Counted from the stretch's first letter, positions 48,557 through 63,300 are shown. The stretch: DNA of 64,000 bases from Acanthochlamys bracteata (GCA_019914995.1 CM034128.1:10745501-10809500); one strand, 5' to 3'. A program made the numbers and translations. Notes: generated by a model from the letters alone, not told the origin.

Positions 48557-51500
48557 CAGCATGTTAATGTTGGCTTGCACATTAAACATTAGAAGATATA
48601 GAATTGGACTAACCCTTGATACGTAATGGCTGAATGCATGTGTTTAATTAGAATGCACAAGCCCATGCTAGACCAAATTATTACAAGTGTGGTGCAGATG
48701 TATATCTATGTACATGACTACATGTTCTCTAGCATATGCCTTTTCATATCTTCAATATGTGGTAAATTACCTGATCAATGCAAGCAGGGAATAAGTCCAA
48801 ATTTGTCTGCAGAAGGTTCTTTAGAGCAGCTTTTGCTACAACTACCCTGAGTTGTGCACTTCTTTGTTTATCACGTCCAGCTATCGTACGCCCTACCTCT
48901 GCTCCATACTTGGAATATGATGGCGTCCGAGGATCAACAGGTGAATAACCAAAATTTGTCCTAGTGGATTGCTCCGTGAATAAGCCATTGATCCAATTGA
49001 TGACTTTGCCAGACATTTTCCTAGCATTGTCATCGAAAGAAGGGCCATATAAAAGAGAAGCAATAGCATTCATGGAGGCCCAATGGATTGCATCAGCTTG
49101 CTCAATCACTTCCTTGTCAAACATAAATTTATCTATGGATTCCCTTGACCTGTTGTGTTGACCTGCTTTATATCGTTCAACTTCTCGACGATACTCAATA
49201 TTCTCCTGACCAATTGTGCCACTTGTATCTTCACACCAGCTCAACAGGAGATCAAAATACTTCTTTCGAACCTTGATATCAAAGGTATCAGACTTTGAAT
49301 CAACGAACTCAGAAGCTAAATATCTCAGAACAGTAGCAAATGCAAATCGAAGTGGCTGCAGCTCTTGGAAACTATCAGAAGGTGATGGTGATGTTATCTG
49401 CCGGCATGTTTCTTCAATGAACTTCAAAAAATGCAAACGCAGAAGAAGTTTTCGATTCAGCATCCCGGGCCATATTTTCTCAGCAACAGCACGATAAATA
49501 TTTGCATTATGAACCCGAAAGTCCTCACGACGGGACTTTTGATTCTGCAACTAAAATATAATGGAGAAATTATATTAGAAAATGTAAGATCTCAAGTCTC
49601 AATAACCATATTGAGTAAATATAACTATTGCCAAAGTTCCTCATATTGTGAAGACCACTGCAACAACAAGAAAAACATCTAAGTCATACTATTATTCAAA
49701 GACACAATAGGCTAAGAATTCTTTAAATTATTTGGTAAGATATAGGAAATTGTTTTAAGATGACATTAATGTGGTATATCGCTGAGAAGACATAACGAAA
49801 CGTTCAAACGAAAATGTTGCTCTTGCACTAAAAAGGGGGCAGGGGCAATGTAGCATAACAGCAATACTGGAATCAGGTTTCAGTCTCTTCTTAAGCAACT
49901 TAAAATGCTTGACAGTCTGCCTCTGACAGGAGCAAATAAATAGGAACATACTACAATCTGTCAGACAATGACAATAAAATATGCATAAGATCCTCCTGAT
50001 CATTCAAGTTTTTCAAGTAAAGGCATTGCTTGAAGAGTAACAAGAAAGTAAACACCTTCCATTTTGTTTTTCCCTCGGTCTCAAATGAAACTTCCTCAGC
50101 AAAAGTTGCAAGCTCACCAAACATAACTTCACAGATTTCCAGATGTGAATGACCAAGGGCTGTAGTAGCTGCATTCTACATATCAAGTCAAAGAAATGAA
50201 CATCTGACAGCTACTAGGTTTACCATATTAAGGCAACCCAAATGCACTTTATTGAATAAAATTGTCTGAAACTCAAGAAAAAATGAATTAACAGTAAAAC
50301 TTAGTACCAGAGAACCTAGATCATGTTGGCCCTAGAACTGAGACTAATGGATCAGTAAGGAAAGAAAAAGAAAACTGGCGAACATATGACAAAATAACTG
50401 ATTCAAATATCTTTCTCCTGCTTCACCAAAATGGTATTTTAAGGTAATGGCTTCAGTTAAGAATCTTCTAAAGCCTCGATCCCATGGCTGATACAAATTG
50501 GAAATGTGCATAAAAGTGTATTTTCCTTAAGGAAGCACACTAACGGCTCTATTCTAGTAGAGAATTTTCAAGGTAGATGTAACAAGATGCATAAGAAAGA
50601 ACATTGGACAAATCCATCTGAAATGTCACACCCGATTCATACAAAGTGAATTTTACACAGTTGAATCAAGAATCCTTAGAAGTTTCACTATGAGATGAAA
50701 AAGTAGATCATTGAATCAATTGAATCGATATTGTCCAAATGCTTAATCAGGATCAACAAAAGCATTGTGATTAAGACAACTTTCCTCATATAGCATATTC
50801 TTCAACATTACATAGTTCAACAAGCAAGCATCCTAAACATTTTCCTTTTTCTTCACCATGATCATGAGTTAGAGTATTCAATACTTATTCAATTGACTAA
50901 AGCATTTTTGCCATCAACTAGTCTACAGATATTATTGACTAGCGTCCCACAGTATCTAATACTATGAAATTATATCCCAACAAAAACTTTGGATCTGCCT
51001 GGGACACCGTAGTGACCAGTGTAACTTCTAGATAGCATAAACATCATCAGTGCAGAACTTACAGCATGTGCCTCAGATCCATGTCTTAGTGATAGGAATA
51101 TGAGATGAAAAACTTCCTTTGTTCTTCTAAAGTTACCATCATCTCTACTATCAGATGGAGTTGAGCATGCAAACATGGAATACATTAGCCACTGGTCTAA
51201 TTTGTTTTCAGCATCCTGTGATTGATTAGCCTTCCCACCCAGCTCTACAGGTGTAATCAAAGCAAGTCTCTGCAGAATCTCCACCCTGTTTACTCAGCGA
51301 AAATCAGGATACTATCATTATCATAAATTTATAGACAAACCACAAATTCTACGGAATCTTAATCAAGAAAGAAAGTAGGCAATCTATAAACACAAAATTA
51401 GACATTTTGTAAATTCATTCCATTGTTTAACTTCTCCTTTTCCACACTGCCAAGGAGTTCAGCACCATGCGACTCTGCACTCAGCCTTGTTTCTTAACTA

Positions 51501-54500
51501 GCTTCAATTGGCCGATTTAGCTGCTAAGCAATACAAACACAATCCACTAGATTTACATCTAGTCCAGTCCTTAGTGCTATGCTGAATACTAGTTGAACTT
51601 CTTATCTCATTACACTATCAAAAACAACAGTCCAGGCCCTTCCTAGTTAGGTGAAGTTGCATATAAGAATCTTTTTGTACAGAATGTGCTATTTCAAATA
51701 ATACTCATCAAAAAATGACAAAACACTCTTCTGTTTAACAAAAACATTAAGGTGCTGAGTGTGCCACAATGCCACGATAACAAGCTGATAAATAAACTTT
51801 TTCATCAAAATCTAAACAAATAATTAAGGCCTTGTTTGGCTTTGCATTTACCACCTTTTTTCCAAAGTGCTTTTCTCTTTTTCAAGCCCAAAAAAGCCCT
51901 CTACAGAACTCTAGACAATCATCTTAAAAATTTGGAACACATGGGTGAATTGTACATCATAGAATAATTATATCTACATTTTTTATAAAAATTTTCAAAA
52001 AGAAAAAGAGCATGCTCGTTTCCATAAAAAGCTCTTTTTTCTCTAAAAGCACCTTTTCTTCAGCAATCCCAAACAGGGCCTAAAACAAGTCTGGCTTAAC
52101 AGAACAGCGAAGCTTACAGATGCATGATACAAAACGCTTATCCTACGTCCAAAAAAAAAATCCTTTTCATAATTTAACAGAAAACTGTAATTCCATAAGT
52201 TGAATTTAAAGCAGACCACCTTGGTCTTACATTGAAATTTCTTGATCATAGATTCAATCAACAAAGTTCACTTCCCCCTTTCACAAGCTATACCAAAACA
52301 TGGCTGGTGTTGCTAAAAACATTTTCTTAAGTGTATATAAGAAGTCAGAATAGCATACATTTCAAGGTAGTATTCAATTTCAACGTAGTCATCAACAAAC
52401 ATTTACTATATCTCAATTAGAACCTATGCACACTACTAGAAGCTCGTGTACTGAAAAATAGATTTGGAATTTAATCATAAAAACCCAAGAATCTGCCAGT
52501 GCTACATCAGAAAGAGCTAATAAACTTTTAACCACTCAATACAATACAAGGAACAAACATGTTCTTGGCCCGTGGTAATATTCATGCAATAGTAAAGACA
52601 TAGCAAAAGAGTCAGCTGTAAGCTCTACTGTTTCTGCAAATGAATTGACTATTCAAAGCTGGCAGAAGTTAAGAAAAGAAACAGACATTTGAAAAAAGAA
52701 GACTAACTAGAGTAAAGTCGGCAAATATACATCTGACAATTCCTTACCTTGCTTCTTGCACAGAGGTGGAGCAAAGGTCAGCAGCATATTTCACCAATTC
52801 ACTGAGACAACAGGCCCATCTGTTTTTATCAGGGCTTTCTATTATGGATTGAAGAGTAACATCAAGAGGAACAGGATCTAGTTCTCGTCTCAGATCAAAA
52901 GGTCGACCGGAGTCCCAGTAGCAACTTTGAACAATGTCATCCTACAAAACTAGGCAAAATATTAGAAATTAACATCTACCATTAAAAAAAGCAATCAAGA
53001 GAAACGAGAAACAACATAAGACGAGCTCACCCCATTTTCTTCCAGGACATCGATCATAAATATTGGTTCTGCTTCATATTGTACTTTGTTTCCAGAATGC
53101 TCTCTTAACAAGTGTTCTCTTATATCATTCTTCAATGCGCGGATGCAACGTAGTAACTCTAAGGCAGTATGCCTTATTTTAACATCCACAGAAGTAAGAA
53201 AAATAAGACCAATAGCATCCATTTCAGATGCACGGAACTCATACACGTCCCCTAACTGGTGATACTGAGTCTTGTGGAAGGCATTATTACCAAGGCTTGG
53301 CCGCTTTAAACTTTGTCCATTAAATGTTAGCACTTCTTCAGATAAGCAAGCTCTCCATAAGCGCATAAGCTCCACCAGGCGACCTAGTGATGTTTGAATT
53401 AGAAGAGGAAATTCATCTGGAAGTTTCAGAATGAAGTTAGCCATTCCTCTCAAAACAGCATAACGGCGGTGCGGAACATATCTTACAATCCGGTTCATCA
53501 CCTGCACTGCTTCTTCTCTAACACCAGGATCAATACTTATCCCGTGCTGAGGAATGAAGTCAGTAATCTTTTCACTACGACCAACTTCTTCAATCAAATA
53601 TGGGATGCACTTGAGGACAGATCTGAATAGAGATCCTTGTGATTTTTCCTTCATTAGATTATCTGAATCAGATGATAAAATTATATTAGCCTTAGAGCTA
53701 TTGAGCAAAGACCTTTAGAGCCCAGACTAGAATTATATTATCAAATTCTTACAGACCATGGGCCATATACATAGCACGTCATTTTTTAAAGACAAGAATT
53801 TCTAGCAATATTACTAGAAATCTTATGAAAATTTTTAGCAAAGGACATAGTCTTATTAGACATAAAAAGAAGTCTGCAAACGTACATCTCAAAGACATTT
53901 GTCGTAATCTTAAAACAAAATGTGGTATCGCAAAAATATATAGGAGGATCTGATGTAGATAAGTCTCTATAAACAATCCACAGCAACCACATCAACTGCT
54001 GACAACTCGTGAAAAGGGATTGGTCGTCATTCTAGTACCAGATAGTATCAAATTTGCTTTTCAGACATCAATCTTTTAACAGGCATCTACTGTAACGTAA
54101 TCACAGAGGATGCAAGAAGAAAAAATACCTATCGTGGCCTTGGATGATGTTAGAAGAGCTTGGTTATATGTCTTATTGCAAGACCTCAAAATTGACTCTA
54201 TTGCAGACTTTACCTTTTGTATGTAGTGACCAATATCATGACCTGCATTACAGAAAATAACAATCACTTGAGCAAGCACACTTCAACAGTATCAAATGTT
54301 AGGACAGACCACAGAAAGTAGAAGTATTAAAGTACAACAAGTCATTACCATGGAAAATTTCCAAGCCAGAATGCTCATTTGAAGGAGACATGACAATCTC
54401 AAGCAAAGCTCTTAAACCAATCACCTTTGCTTCACTCAAGCTATCAGGTTTCAGTAGCTCAAGTATGACGTGATTCATGCAGAAATCTAAGTTGCTTTCT

Positions 54501-57500
54501 GCTATAGTAACACAGAACTCCACAAGTTTGTCGTGCTGTATATCTTGAGTTAAAAAACCTTTCTTTAGAACATATAATAACTGTGAAGTTACACTGTCCA
54601 GATAATCCCAAACAAGAGTAGGTTGGTTATCAGCATAAACAAATAGGTAAAACTTTACAACTCTGTGAAGGCAATCCAAGGCCATCGTACGATGATTTTT
54701 GTCCTGTATACCATTTAAAAAATTAAAGAAACGAATAAATATAAGTAATAACAATTAATATAATACAATTAATACAATAATGCAATCACTTAAAAATATC
54801 CTAAAAGTCAAGGCAATCCTGAACCTTCACTAAATAGAACCATATAAGAAACTTACTCTGAGATGCTTGTATAAATGTTCCATATGGGGACGTAGGTTCT
54901 TGTGGAAAGTTTGTGGATCCCCAAGACACAGAAGAAGAGTGACCAAAGGGTAACCAACCTGATGAAGTAGTTTGTTTATTGCAACGCAATATTTTGTAAT
55001 CATAGGTATGATAAGAACAACAGTTAATTAAGTTTCAAATAAAATAAATAGTGAGCATTTGATAACTACCCAGATGAGCAGGAAAGAAAAGAGATGAGAC
55101 AGTGAACACTAGGTGAAAATTACAATGTAGCAAGACGACCATAAATTCTCAAAAGAAGTAAATGAAATGAGAAGAACCCCAAAATGTAGGGCCAACATTA
55201 AATTACATGCATAAAAAGGAAAATGAAAGTTAAACATTTGAGACTATTGTTCTTGTGTGAAAGAAACCTTACAACTATGTGTTTGCTTTGTTTGTCCATC
55301 CAGTGCATGAGCTGAACCCTAATTCTCGCAACAGCATCATACCAAAGAGTCAGTGCAGGATCTACTCCAGATGGAGGCCAATAAGACTTCCCACCCTCAA
55401 CTAACGGTGCAAGTATGCTAGTGAGCATATTGCATAAGGCATGATGAAGTTCACTTTTCCTTCTATGAGGAGCACGATTTAGAGGGTTGGCTTTAGCAAT
55501 AAAGGAAGCTGATGCATTTAGTCCACCTTCTGTCTTAACCTGTATAATGATAAAATTATTACCACGAGCCCTCTTCGTAAGTTGCTTAAAGTGCAGTAAG
55601 TAGCAAAACAAGTAGGAATTTAGAACAATCAAAAAATCTAAGTTGGTAACTGCAGTTGCACAAAAGCTAGAGTTACATTACGAAAGAAATTATAACCTAA
55701 AGGTCAAGAAAAATGAGGGTGGGTTTGGAAGCAAATTGAAGAAGGATGAGCAAAGAGGATGAAATCACCAAAAAAAGTTGTAATACAAAATGTTGAGAAA
55801 CCAATAAATAGTAGAAAAAAGAAGATGCATTGGAAACTCAAAAGACAGTTCTTTAAACTTTGACATAACAAATGATATAGCAGGTGCAACTTGCACCAGC
55901 TGGAGTATGACCAAGCAAAGTACCAAATTCAGATGCTAAGAGGACAAATATAGAGCAATTTCATATTCAAGAGGATGCGACCAAAGAGTTGACTTTCGAA
56001 GTCATGAAGATTGCATGCAAGAGCAGAGGACAAGGTAGCATCACTAGTATCTTCCAGACAACATAGAAAGGATTAATGCATGCTCAGGCCAGATGGAAAA
56101 CTCGAGTGCTAACTAGATAAGAAAGACAATGATATACCAGTTCGCTATTAGAAACCTGTAGGATGAGTAAGAATTGAAGCAAGCGAATATTACTATTCTC
56201 TTCCAGTGGCAAAGACATTAACCAAATAAGCAACTTAAAGACCAAAGTTGTAATGCTACATACCCCCAATTTGAGGTAGCGCATGCCATTGATTATGCTC
56301 AAAGTCTCACTTCTAGCAACACTAGTATCTATACGGCGAGTATTGAGCTCCATAAAAAAACGCTCAGTAACAGAACTAAACCTGTTCAAAGGGGGGAAAG
56401 AAATTAGTATGATCTGGGAAGAATATTTGTTAGATCTTAATTATATGGATATGCAAAGCAGCATTCTAGTAATATTGAATGTGCACAATTAGTGTACGAC
56501 CATTATACCTAAAGAATCTTAGTTAGACAGAAATCCGAATACTATGACCTAAACAGCTGGTTGCCTTGATGTTGGATAGAAGTAGCAGATCAAAGATGTA
56601 AGCTGAAACATAAAAATACTTCTAAATTTGCATGACAATTCTCTCTAGCCAATTCTCCCCTATTTCCTATCTCATGCACCTAACCCAAATATAACCATTT
56701 TTGTCTTTCCAACAAAAAGCAGAGGTGACTACAAGAGCAAACTGTGATGAATAAATAGAAAGGGTGTGAAGTGGAATTCACAACGTCAGCAGCTGAATAA
56801 AGTTTGTGCAAAACCACATCATCAAAAGTGGAAGGTTAGATATTTTAAGTGCTAAGAAAGCTAATAAGAGCTCAATGATTGCAAGTATATACTGCAGATG
56901 GGAGTAAAAAGGATGCCAATATACCTAATCCGAGACAAAGCACCTAATAGTTGAGCAACAAGATCCAAAAGGAGTCCCCGTAGATCGACCAATGATGGAT
57001 ATTCCACCTGGCTAACAACCCTGTAGAGATGCCAAATAGTATGCAAATAACGATTTAGCTAGAGGAATATGATGGAGTTATTCCAAGTTTATTAAATGAA
57101 GAAATCTGTTTTCTAAATAATGATTTATGAAGGAAAAAGTTTTTTGAGCCACAATAAGGCAAAGACATCATAGCCGGTAAAATTCGACAATGAATACACA
57201 AATGAATTCTGGTAGTAGATGAGAACATATCACCTCAAACAAAAATACCACACATTTTGCAAAAGCTAAGGCAACTTGCTGAAGTAAACAACAATTTCTA
57301 CTACAAAGATCAGAGTAAGTATTCTTTCACCTGTCTGCATTGATAAGCCAATCGAACACAAAATTCTCTAAACCAGACCAGAGCTTCTCTGAAAGCAAGA
57401 TTACCGTAATTATGATATCAGAAAAAGGAACTTGCATTCGACATGCTTGATAATTCGAAACTAACGAAACAAGCCACCTGTAATTCCTTCCTGAGGGCAG

Positions 57501-59369
57501 CATTCCACAAAACGTACACATGCTGAACAGAAGATACACTCCACTGCTAGCTGCAGAGTGCATAAAACAATCCTAATAATTCAAGGAAAAGGTGAAAAGA
57601 AAGCACTTTTCACAAAAGGATTGGTAAACTAGTATGAATCAGTACATAGTGTTCAGAGATTTGACAGATCCTAACTATGAATTATGTCTCTAAAAACTTT
57701 AAGTACCACATCAAAACTTCAAACATGACTACTTGTTAACAAACTGTCTAATTACCTAACAGAACATGAGTGTCATACTATCCCATCTGTAAATAGCAAA
57801 CCATAAAAGACCCAAAAAAAAGGTCTACTTATTCTTCATAAGTAATAATGCTCAGGAAAGTATACTATTTTCATGATCAACGACTGTTTATGCCAATTAT
57901 TTTGGCTTTATAAAAAGTCATAACAAGTTGCTCAATTATTTCAAATCAAGGGCTTCAGAAGAAAAATGCCATCGTTGCAAGAACTAGGATTATGGTAATT
58001 GGAGTCCCTCAGAAGATCTTCCAATTCATTTAATCATCCTCATTAGACCCTGCAGACTAAATTGGAGAACTGTAACTAGATAAAGTCAAGCCAACAACTA
58101 TAAAGCTGTCTAGATGCTCAATATCCTTGCAGCTCAAGGTTCTTTATCTACATTTAGCCACTCTTTCAAAATGGTCAGACTCAAGAGAGTAAGCATCTTT
58201 TCTCCAAATGAATCTGTCTTAGTGTGCATATGTATATAGGTAGCCCTATAATCACTCACATCTTTCAATATATATTTCAAGAACATTTAGCACATTTGCG
58301 CAACTTTGGGAGATAGTGAAAAGTCACAAAAAAGAAGTTCACTGAAACATTTCCAAGATAAACATTCTATAATAAAAAGCAATTTTGAATTAAACAAATC
58401 CTACCTTTTTTTGGTATGTTGATGCATCATTTGCCCCCTTTGGAGATTCGCTAATACAAAGTTAACAAAATTTCAGTATAGGAACGCAACAGCTAAACCT
58501 CACCCCCATTAAGTAGGGAAAGTATATTTCACTTCACTTCAGCTATCGCTGCTAGTTTTCTCAGCAACCAACTATACCTCTCTCTCCACCGAAGAAGAGC
58601 TTCCAAGAGTGGGACAGGAGTATGGCGAGCAACCATGGCTAATGAATCCAGTACTTGTTCATAAGCTGGATCAGATGGTCGAAGATACTGCCCATCCTGC
58701 TAAATCCAATATTTAGTAAAATTCTGCAGTCAGAACAAAGCTAAAACCGAAAATAGTAGTTATAACATCAACGCAATTCAAAGTAAGAACTCACTCTCTC
58801 AGCCACAGTTTGTGATTCTCAGTATTTCACTACTGACTTCAGCTTGGAGAATACTTACAAACACTACATTACTTTCAACGATAGAACTCAGCGTAAAGAA
58901 CAGTCATCTAAGTCTTTATCTCCTATAGTCTCTACTACTCTATGGATAAATAAGATTCTAACAAATTGCTCTAAATTCGTAAGGGTCCATTACAACCGTT
59001 TAGCTTAAACTATTCTCATCTCTACAAAATTAAACACCGCGATGGCTCATCTCGTGATCAAGCAAACACTCCTTATAAGTTCTTCCTTCAAATTTATCTT
59101 GAACAATATTTGATCCAATTCTGTTCCCCGGTTTTGCCTCAACTTCCAAGATCAACCAGAGAATAACAAATCACACACAGAGAGAAAGCAAACACCAATG
59201 CTGTTCATGCTCAGCTTCAGAAATCGCCCGAGTGAAAGAAAAGAAGAGGAGAGAGAGAGAGAGAGAGACTTGCCTGGGCTTGAGCGGTCTCGATGCGGCG
59301 GCGAGCGAGGGGGAGGAAGCGCTGAAGAAGCGCTTCTACAATAAGCTTGGCGGCGCTGCCGGCGTTCAT
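45302..59369 (-). CDS. FRY: Furry homologue (MOR2/PAG1/Tao3 cell-morphogenesis scaffold)
   Basis: Seventeen exons: 59274-59369, 58578-58696, 58405-58450, 57478-57550, 57331-57388, 56925-57020, 56264-56381, 55273-55539, 54857-54958, 54349-54703, 54129-54242, 53031-53662, 52748-52941, 51063-51285, 50056-50175, 48771-49544 and 45302-48394. All phases agree and total 2159 residues, the usual size in plants. The protein is a giant HEAT/ARM-like solenoid: the cell-morphogenesis N-terminal domain ([47 protein letters not shown]), a central region ([19 protein letters not shown]) and the C-terminal domain in the 3.1-kb last exon ([20 protein letters not shown]). Furry-type proteins scaffold NDR/LATS kinases and MOB in polarised growth; this role in plants is inferred. 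Intron 1 has a GC donor (CCCAG/GCAAGT). The intron between exons 13 and 14 carries a Tourist-like MITE. Confidence 0.94.
48522..48555. repeat. (GA)n microsatellite in Furry intron
   Basis: About 34 bases of GA repeat between the last two coding exons of the Furry gene. Confidence 0.9.
51828..52080. mobile_element. Tourist-like MITE (PIF/Harbinger type) in a Furry intron
   Basis: A 253-base element. Its left end reads GGCCTTGTTTGGCTTTGC, and its right end read from the other strand reads GGCCCTGTTTGGGATTGC (15 of 18 identical). It is flanked on both sides by TAA (51825-51827 and 52081-52083), the target-site duplication typical of Tourist/PIF-Harbinger elements. It has no coding capacity. It lies in the intron between the exons at 52748-52941 and 51063-51285. 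Confidence 0.85.
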
Positions 59370-60384
59370 CGTCGCCGATCTCTGACTCTCTCCTCTCCTT
59401 GCAGGAGCACGATCGACCCGATAATTTAACGATCCAACATGTTCGCCAATGAACTCAATTCAATTCGATCTCTGTTGATTGAATCTTGTTTCCTTTTTCA
59501 GTTCTTCTTGTTCTTGCTTGGCTAATAAGTTCGAGTTATTAACTTATTATTTCAGCCCTCAATAAACCAGATTCGGGCCCTGACCGATTTAAATACATGT
59601 TAGCCCATTTGTGGTGTAGATTTAGTGGGCTGTAAAAAAGACCACAAGTATTTAGCCCACCAATTTAATACGGCCTTGTACTGAAATGCATCCGAGCTTT
59701 TGAGAAATCGCCGTAAACTCTCGATGATTAAAAGGTTCCTTCGAACAAAATTCAAAAGTGCTTCGAATATGGTTTTGTTTTATATCTCTGTATTACATTT
59801 GAACTTTAATACGGTTCATAATCCAGAAGATTATAAATAATAACAGCGATAAATGTAAGACAAAGTAAAAACATGAAATTTGGCTCTGATTCTATACTTC
59901 AATTATTTTGCATCTATGTTGTTTCTCTGAGAATAACAGCATAAAGAAATTAGAAACCAGGATGATAGATCTGGTCTGTATAAAAAAAAACTCTTCTCAT
60001 GTTATAAGTTAGCTACTGGAGAATGCAGCAATAATTACACATGTATAACATTTGCTGGTCTTAAACCATCGTAAGATGTAAGAAGAAGAAAAGGAAGTCT
60101 CGACTTTTGAACAATAATAGGGACATTGTGCTTGTATTGTCCCTCTACATAGATGCACATAACCAGAACTCGCATCTCAGCAAAAAAGAAACCTATGACA
60201 GCACCTGTGCCGTCACCTAAGTAACAAGAATACATGTAAAAAAAGAAAGTGTAAAGCTACAAGATATAGACCTCAAAGTTTAATGTACATCGACCATTTA
60301 TAAGAACGTTGCGGGGAAACGTAGACGTTTGTCTGACAATTTACATAATCTTTGCTGAATTGGGAAGAAAATCAAGGACATTGG
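59370..60384. promoter_or_regulatory. Furry promoter with site II motifs, and receptor kinase 3' flank
   Basis: Upstream of the Furry ATG there are three copies of the site II core: AGCCCA at 59602-59607, TGGGCT at 59626-59631 and AGCCCA at 59654-59659. A GGGCCC palindrome also lies near 59575-59580. Such clusters are typical of plant promoters of growth-related genes. From about 59880 to 60384 lies the probable 3' UTR of the receptor kinase. No gene seen. Confidence 0.5.
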
Positions 60385-63300
60385 TCACCTCAAAACGTCA
60401 CCTTCACTGCCAATGTTTTCAAGCGACAAGAGCACTTCTTGTGTCTGCGGTCTCCTTTTGGGAGACTCGCTCACACAAAGACGAGCAATTTCAAGCATCT
60501 GCATCAGCTGGCTCTCATGCACCTCATCATATATAGACTGTTCAAACACCTCAACTTCCCTTCTTTCCTTAATCATTTGAAGCACCCATGCAATCAAATC
60601 CCTACTTCCTTTCGTTTTGGTCATGTCCACAGGCCTCCTTCCTGTAAGCAACTCCAAAAGAACCACGCCAAAACTATATACATCACCCTTATACGTAGCA
60701 ACAGAAGACTGGCCATATTCAGGAGGAATGTAACCTAGCGTTCCAACCAGGTCAGTGGTTACATGGGTGTTGTAAGGCAAGATAAGCCTAGCTAGCCCAA
60801 AATCTGCTAAATGAGCTTCAAAACTTTCATCAAGTAGGATATTACTTGATTTAATATCTCTGTGAAGTATGTGTGGCTCACATGCTTCATGCAAGTACGC
60901 CAGTCCTCTTGCTGCTCCTTTAGCTATCTGCAGTCTTTTGTTCCAATCCAAGAACCCTCCTCCTTCATATTTCTCATGGAGCCAATAATCCAAGCTCCCA
61001 TTCTCCATGTATGAGTAGATCAGCAATCTGACATTCCCAACCCTGCAGTATGCTTGGAGCGTAACAAGATTAGTATGTTGTGCTCTTGAAAGGGTTTCAA
61101 CCTCAGCTTGGAATTCCCTCTCCATCTGAATGAAATCACCAGAGAGGCGTTTAATGGCAACTTTTCTCCCATCTGACAGAGTTGCTTTGTATACTATGCC
61201 AAAACCCCCACAGCCAATAATATTAGCTTGGTCAAAGTTGTTGGTAGCCTTTAGTATCTCTTCAATGTTCAGCTCTTTGTTATCATTGTCCTTGCTTTGA
61301 AACAAAAGCACCAAACTTGAACTGAATGGTTCCGTACTTTCACCAGCGTCTGCAACCTTTACACAATCTTCCTTCTTTATGGATCGACTCCTTGTTATGA
61401 TTATGTATACGATAACAAGGAGGCAAGCTGCTGCTATTCCAAATCCAAAAGTCATCCCAACAATAAGACCTCTGTTCTTTTTCTGTTCAGAATTCGGTTG
61501 TTCAGAAGTATGGTTGGAGCAAGAGGATAAGTGAAAGCCACAGAGACCGGGATTTCCCTCGAAATTAGCAGCCGCAAATGTTGAGAACTGGTCTCCAACT
61601 GGGATTGGTCCAACCAAATTATTGAAGGCAACAGAGAAATATGACAGAAAATTTAGCTTGGTGAGAGAGGATGGTAGGCCTCCCGTGAGATTATTATGTG
61701 ACAAATCCAGGTACTCTAAGCTAGAGATGTCTGAGATATTGTCAGGTATAACTCCTGATAAATTGTTCTTGCTTAGATCCAACATAAGAAGCCTCTTGAG
61801 ATTTCCAAACCCAGGCAAGATTTGGCCCGAGAGCATGTTATGGCTGAGAATCAAGGAAGGATGAAAGCTGCCGGCCTGATTGAACTGCAGTGGCTCTCCA
61901 GTCATATTCCTCCTGGAGAAGAACGGAAACTCTTGCATGGAGGAGCCCTGCTGTGAGGCATTGCTCGAAATAAGACTCTTCATTAAAGTAATGCTATTAG
62001 GGATTTCTCCGGTCAATGAATTGTTAGATATGTCCACGTAGAAGAGAGAGTCAAGGCTCCCTAACCACGAAGGGATTGTACCATTCAATTGATTCCATGA
62101 TATGTCCAAGACATTTAATCTGTTGCACTTTCCAAGCCACCGTGGGATTGAACCAACCAGACCACAATTGGGTATAGCTAGAACCTGAAGATTTTCAAAG
62201 CCTTTGATCTCATCTGATGGCATGGTTTCACCTTTGAAGTTTCTAGTCATGACAAGACTAGTAAGATTTCGACAATGTTGTAGGGTTTGTAGTGCCGATG
62301 AAAGATTCGATAAACTGTTTTTTGAGAGAGACAAGTAAGAGAGTGCTGAAAGGTTCTTAAAGCTGTCTGGAATTTCACCGGTTAACTTATTGGAGGCAAG
62401 GTTTAATTGCTTCAACTCCACACAACGTGATAGAGAATGAGGGATACCACCCTGAAACTTATTTAAACCAAGGTCAAGATAGTTCAAGTATCTCATTGAG
62501 GAGAAATCAAGACTAATTTTACCATGAAGATTGTTGCTCCTAAGGTTTAGTACTCTAAGGTCCGACAATTTTGAGAGTGAAGAAGGCAAAGAACCAGTGA
62601 AATTGTTAGAAGTAGCAGAGAAGGAATTCAACTTTTTAAGGCTACCAAAAACATTTGGAACGATCCCGGAGAAGTTATTCGATGACACATCCAACTGAAC
62701 AAGGTTAGATAGATTGCCTAACCCTGTGTTCAAGGTGCCAGAGAGTTTGTTTCCTTGAAGGTACAACAACTGCAGGGACAACAATCTAAACAGATCATCC
62801 GGTAAAGTCCCAGCTAGCTGATTATTATCCAAAGAAAGTTCGTTAAGAGAAGTGCAGTTTCCCACACCAACAGGAATATTTCCATAAAATATATTACTTG
62901 ATAACCGGAGGATGTGAAGGTTGATGGAGCCACTACAGATGTTATCGTTTATAGGACCAGAAAATGAATTGTAGCTAATATCAAAAACAGTCAAATTTCG
63001 CGAGCCAACAACCAAAGGTTGGCTGCCATTGAGCGAGTTAAAAGAGACATTGATAACCTGAAGTGCGGGAAGATTGAACAGCAAGGGAACCGGGCCAGCA
63101 AGCTGATTTGAACTCAAATCAAGGAGCTCCAACCGAGGCAAAGAGAACAACTTTGAGGGAACCGTGCCGTGAAGACTGTTGAATGAAAGCTGAAGCTCTG
63201 TCAATCGATCCAATCCCGCCAAAGAATCAGACAAAGTTCCCCTTATGCTCTGGTTGAAGAGTTGCAATCCGACAACTCTCCTTAAAGCAGCACTAGATTG

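Noticed and set aside
45328-49682. Many overlapping plus-strand frames of 60-144 codons
   Set aside because: They are antisense shadows of the long Furry exons, without domain similarity.
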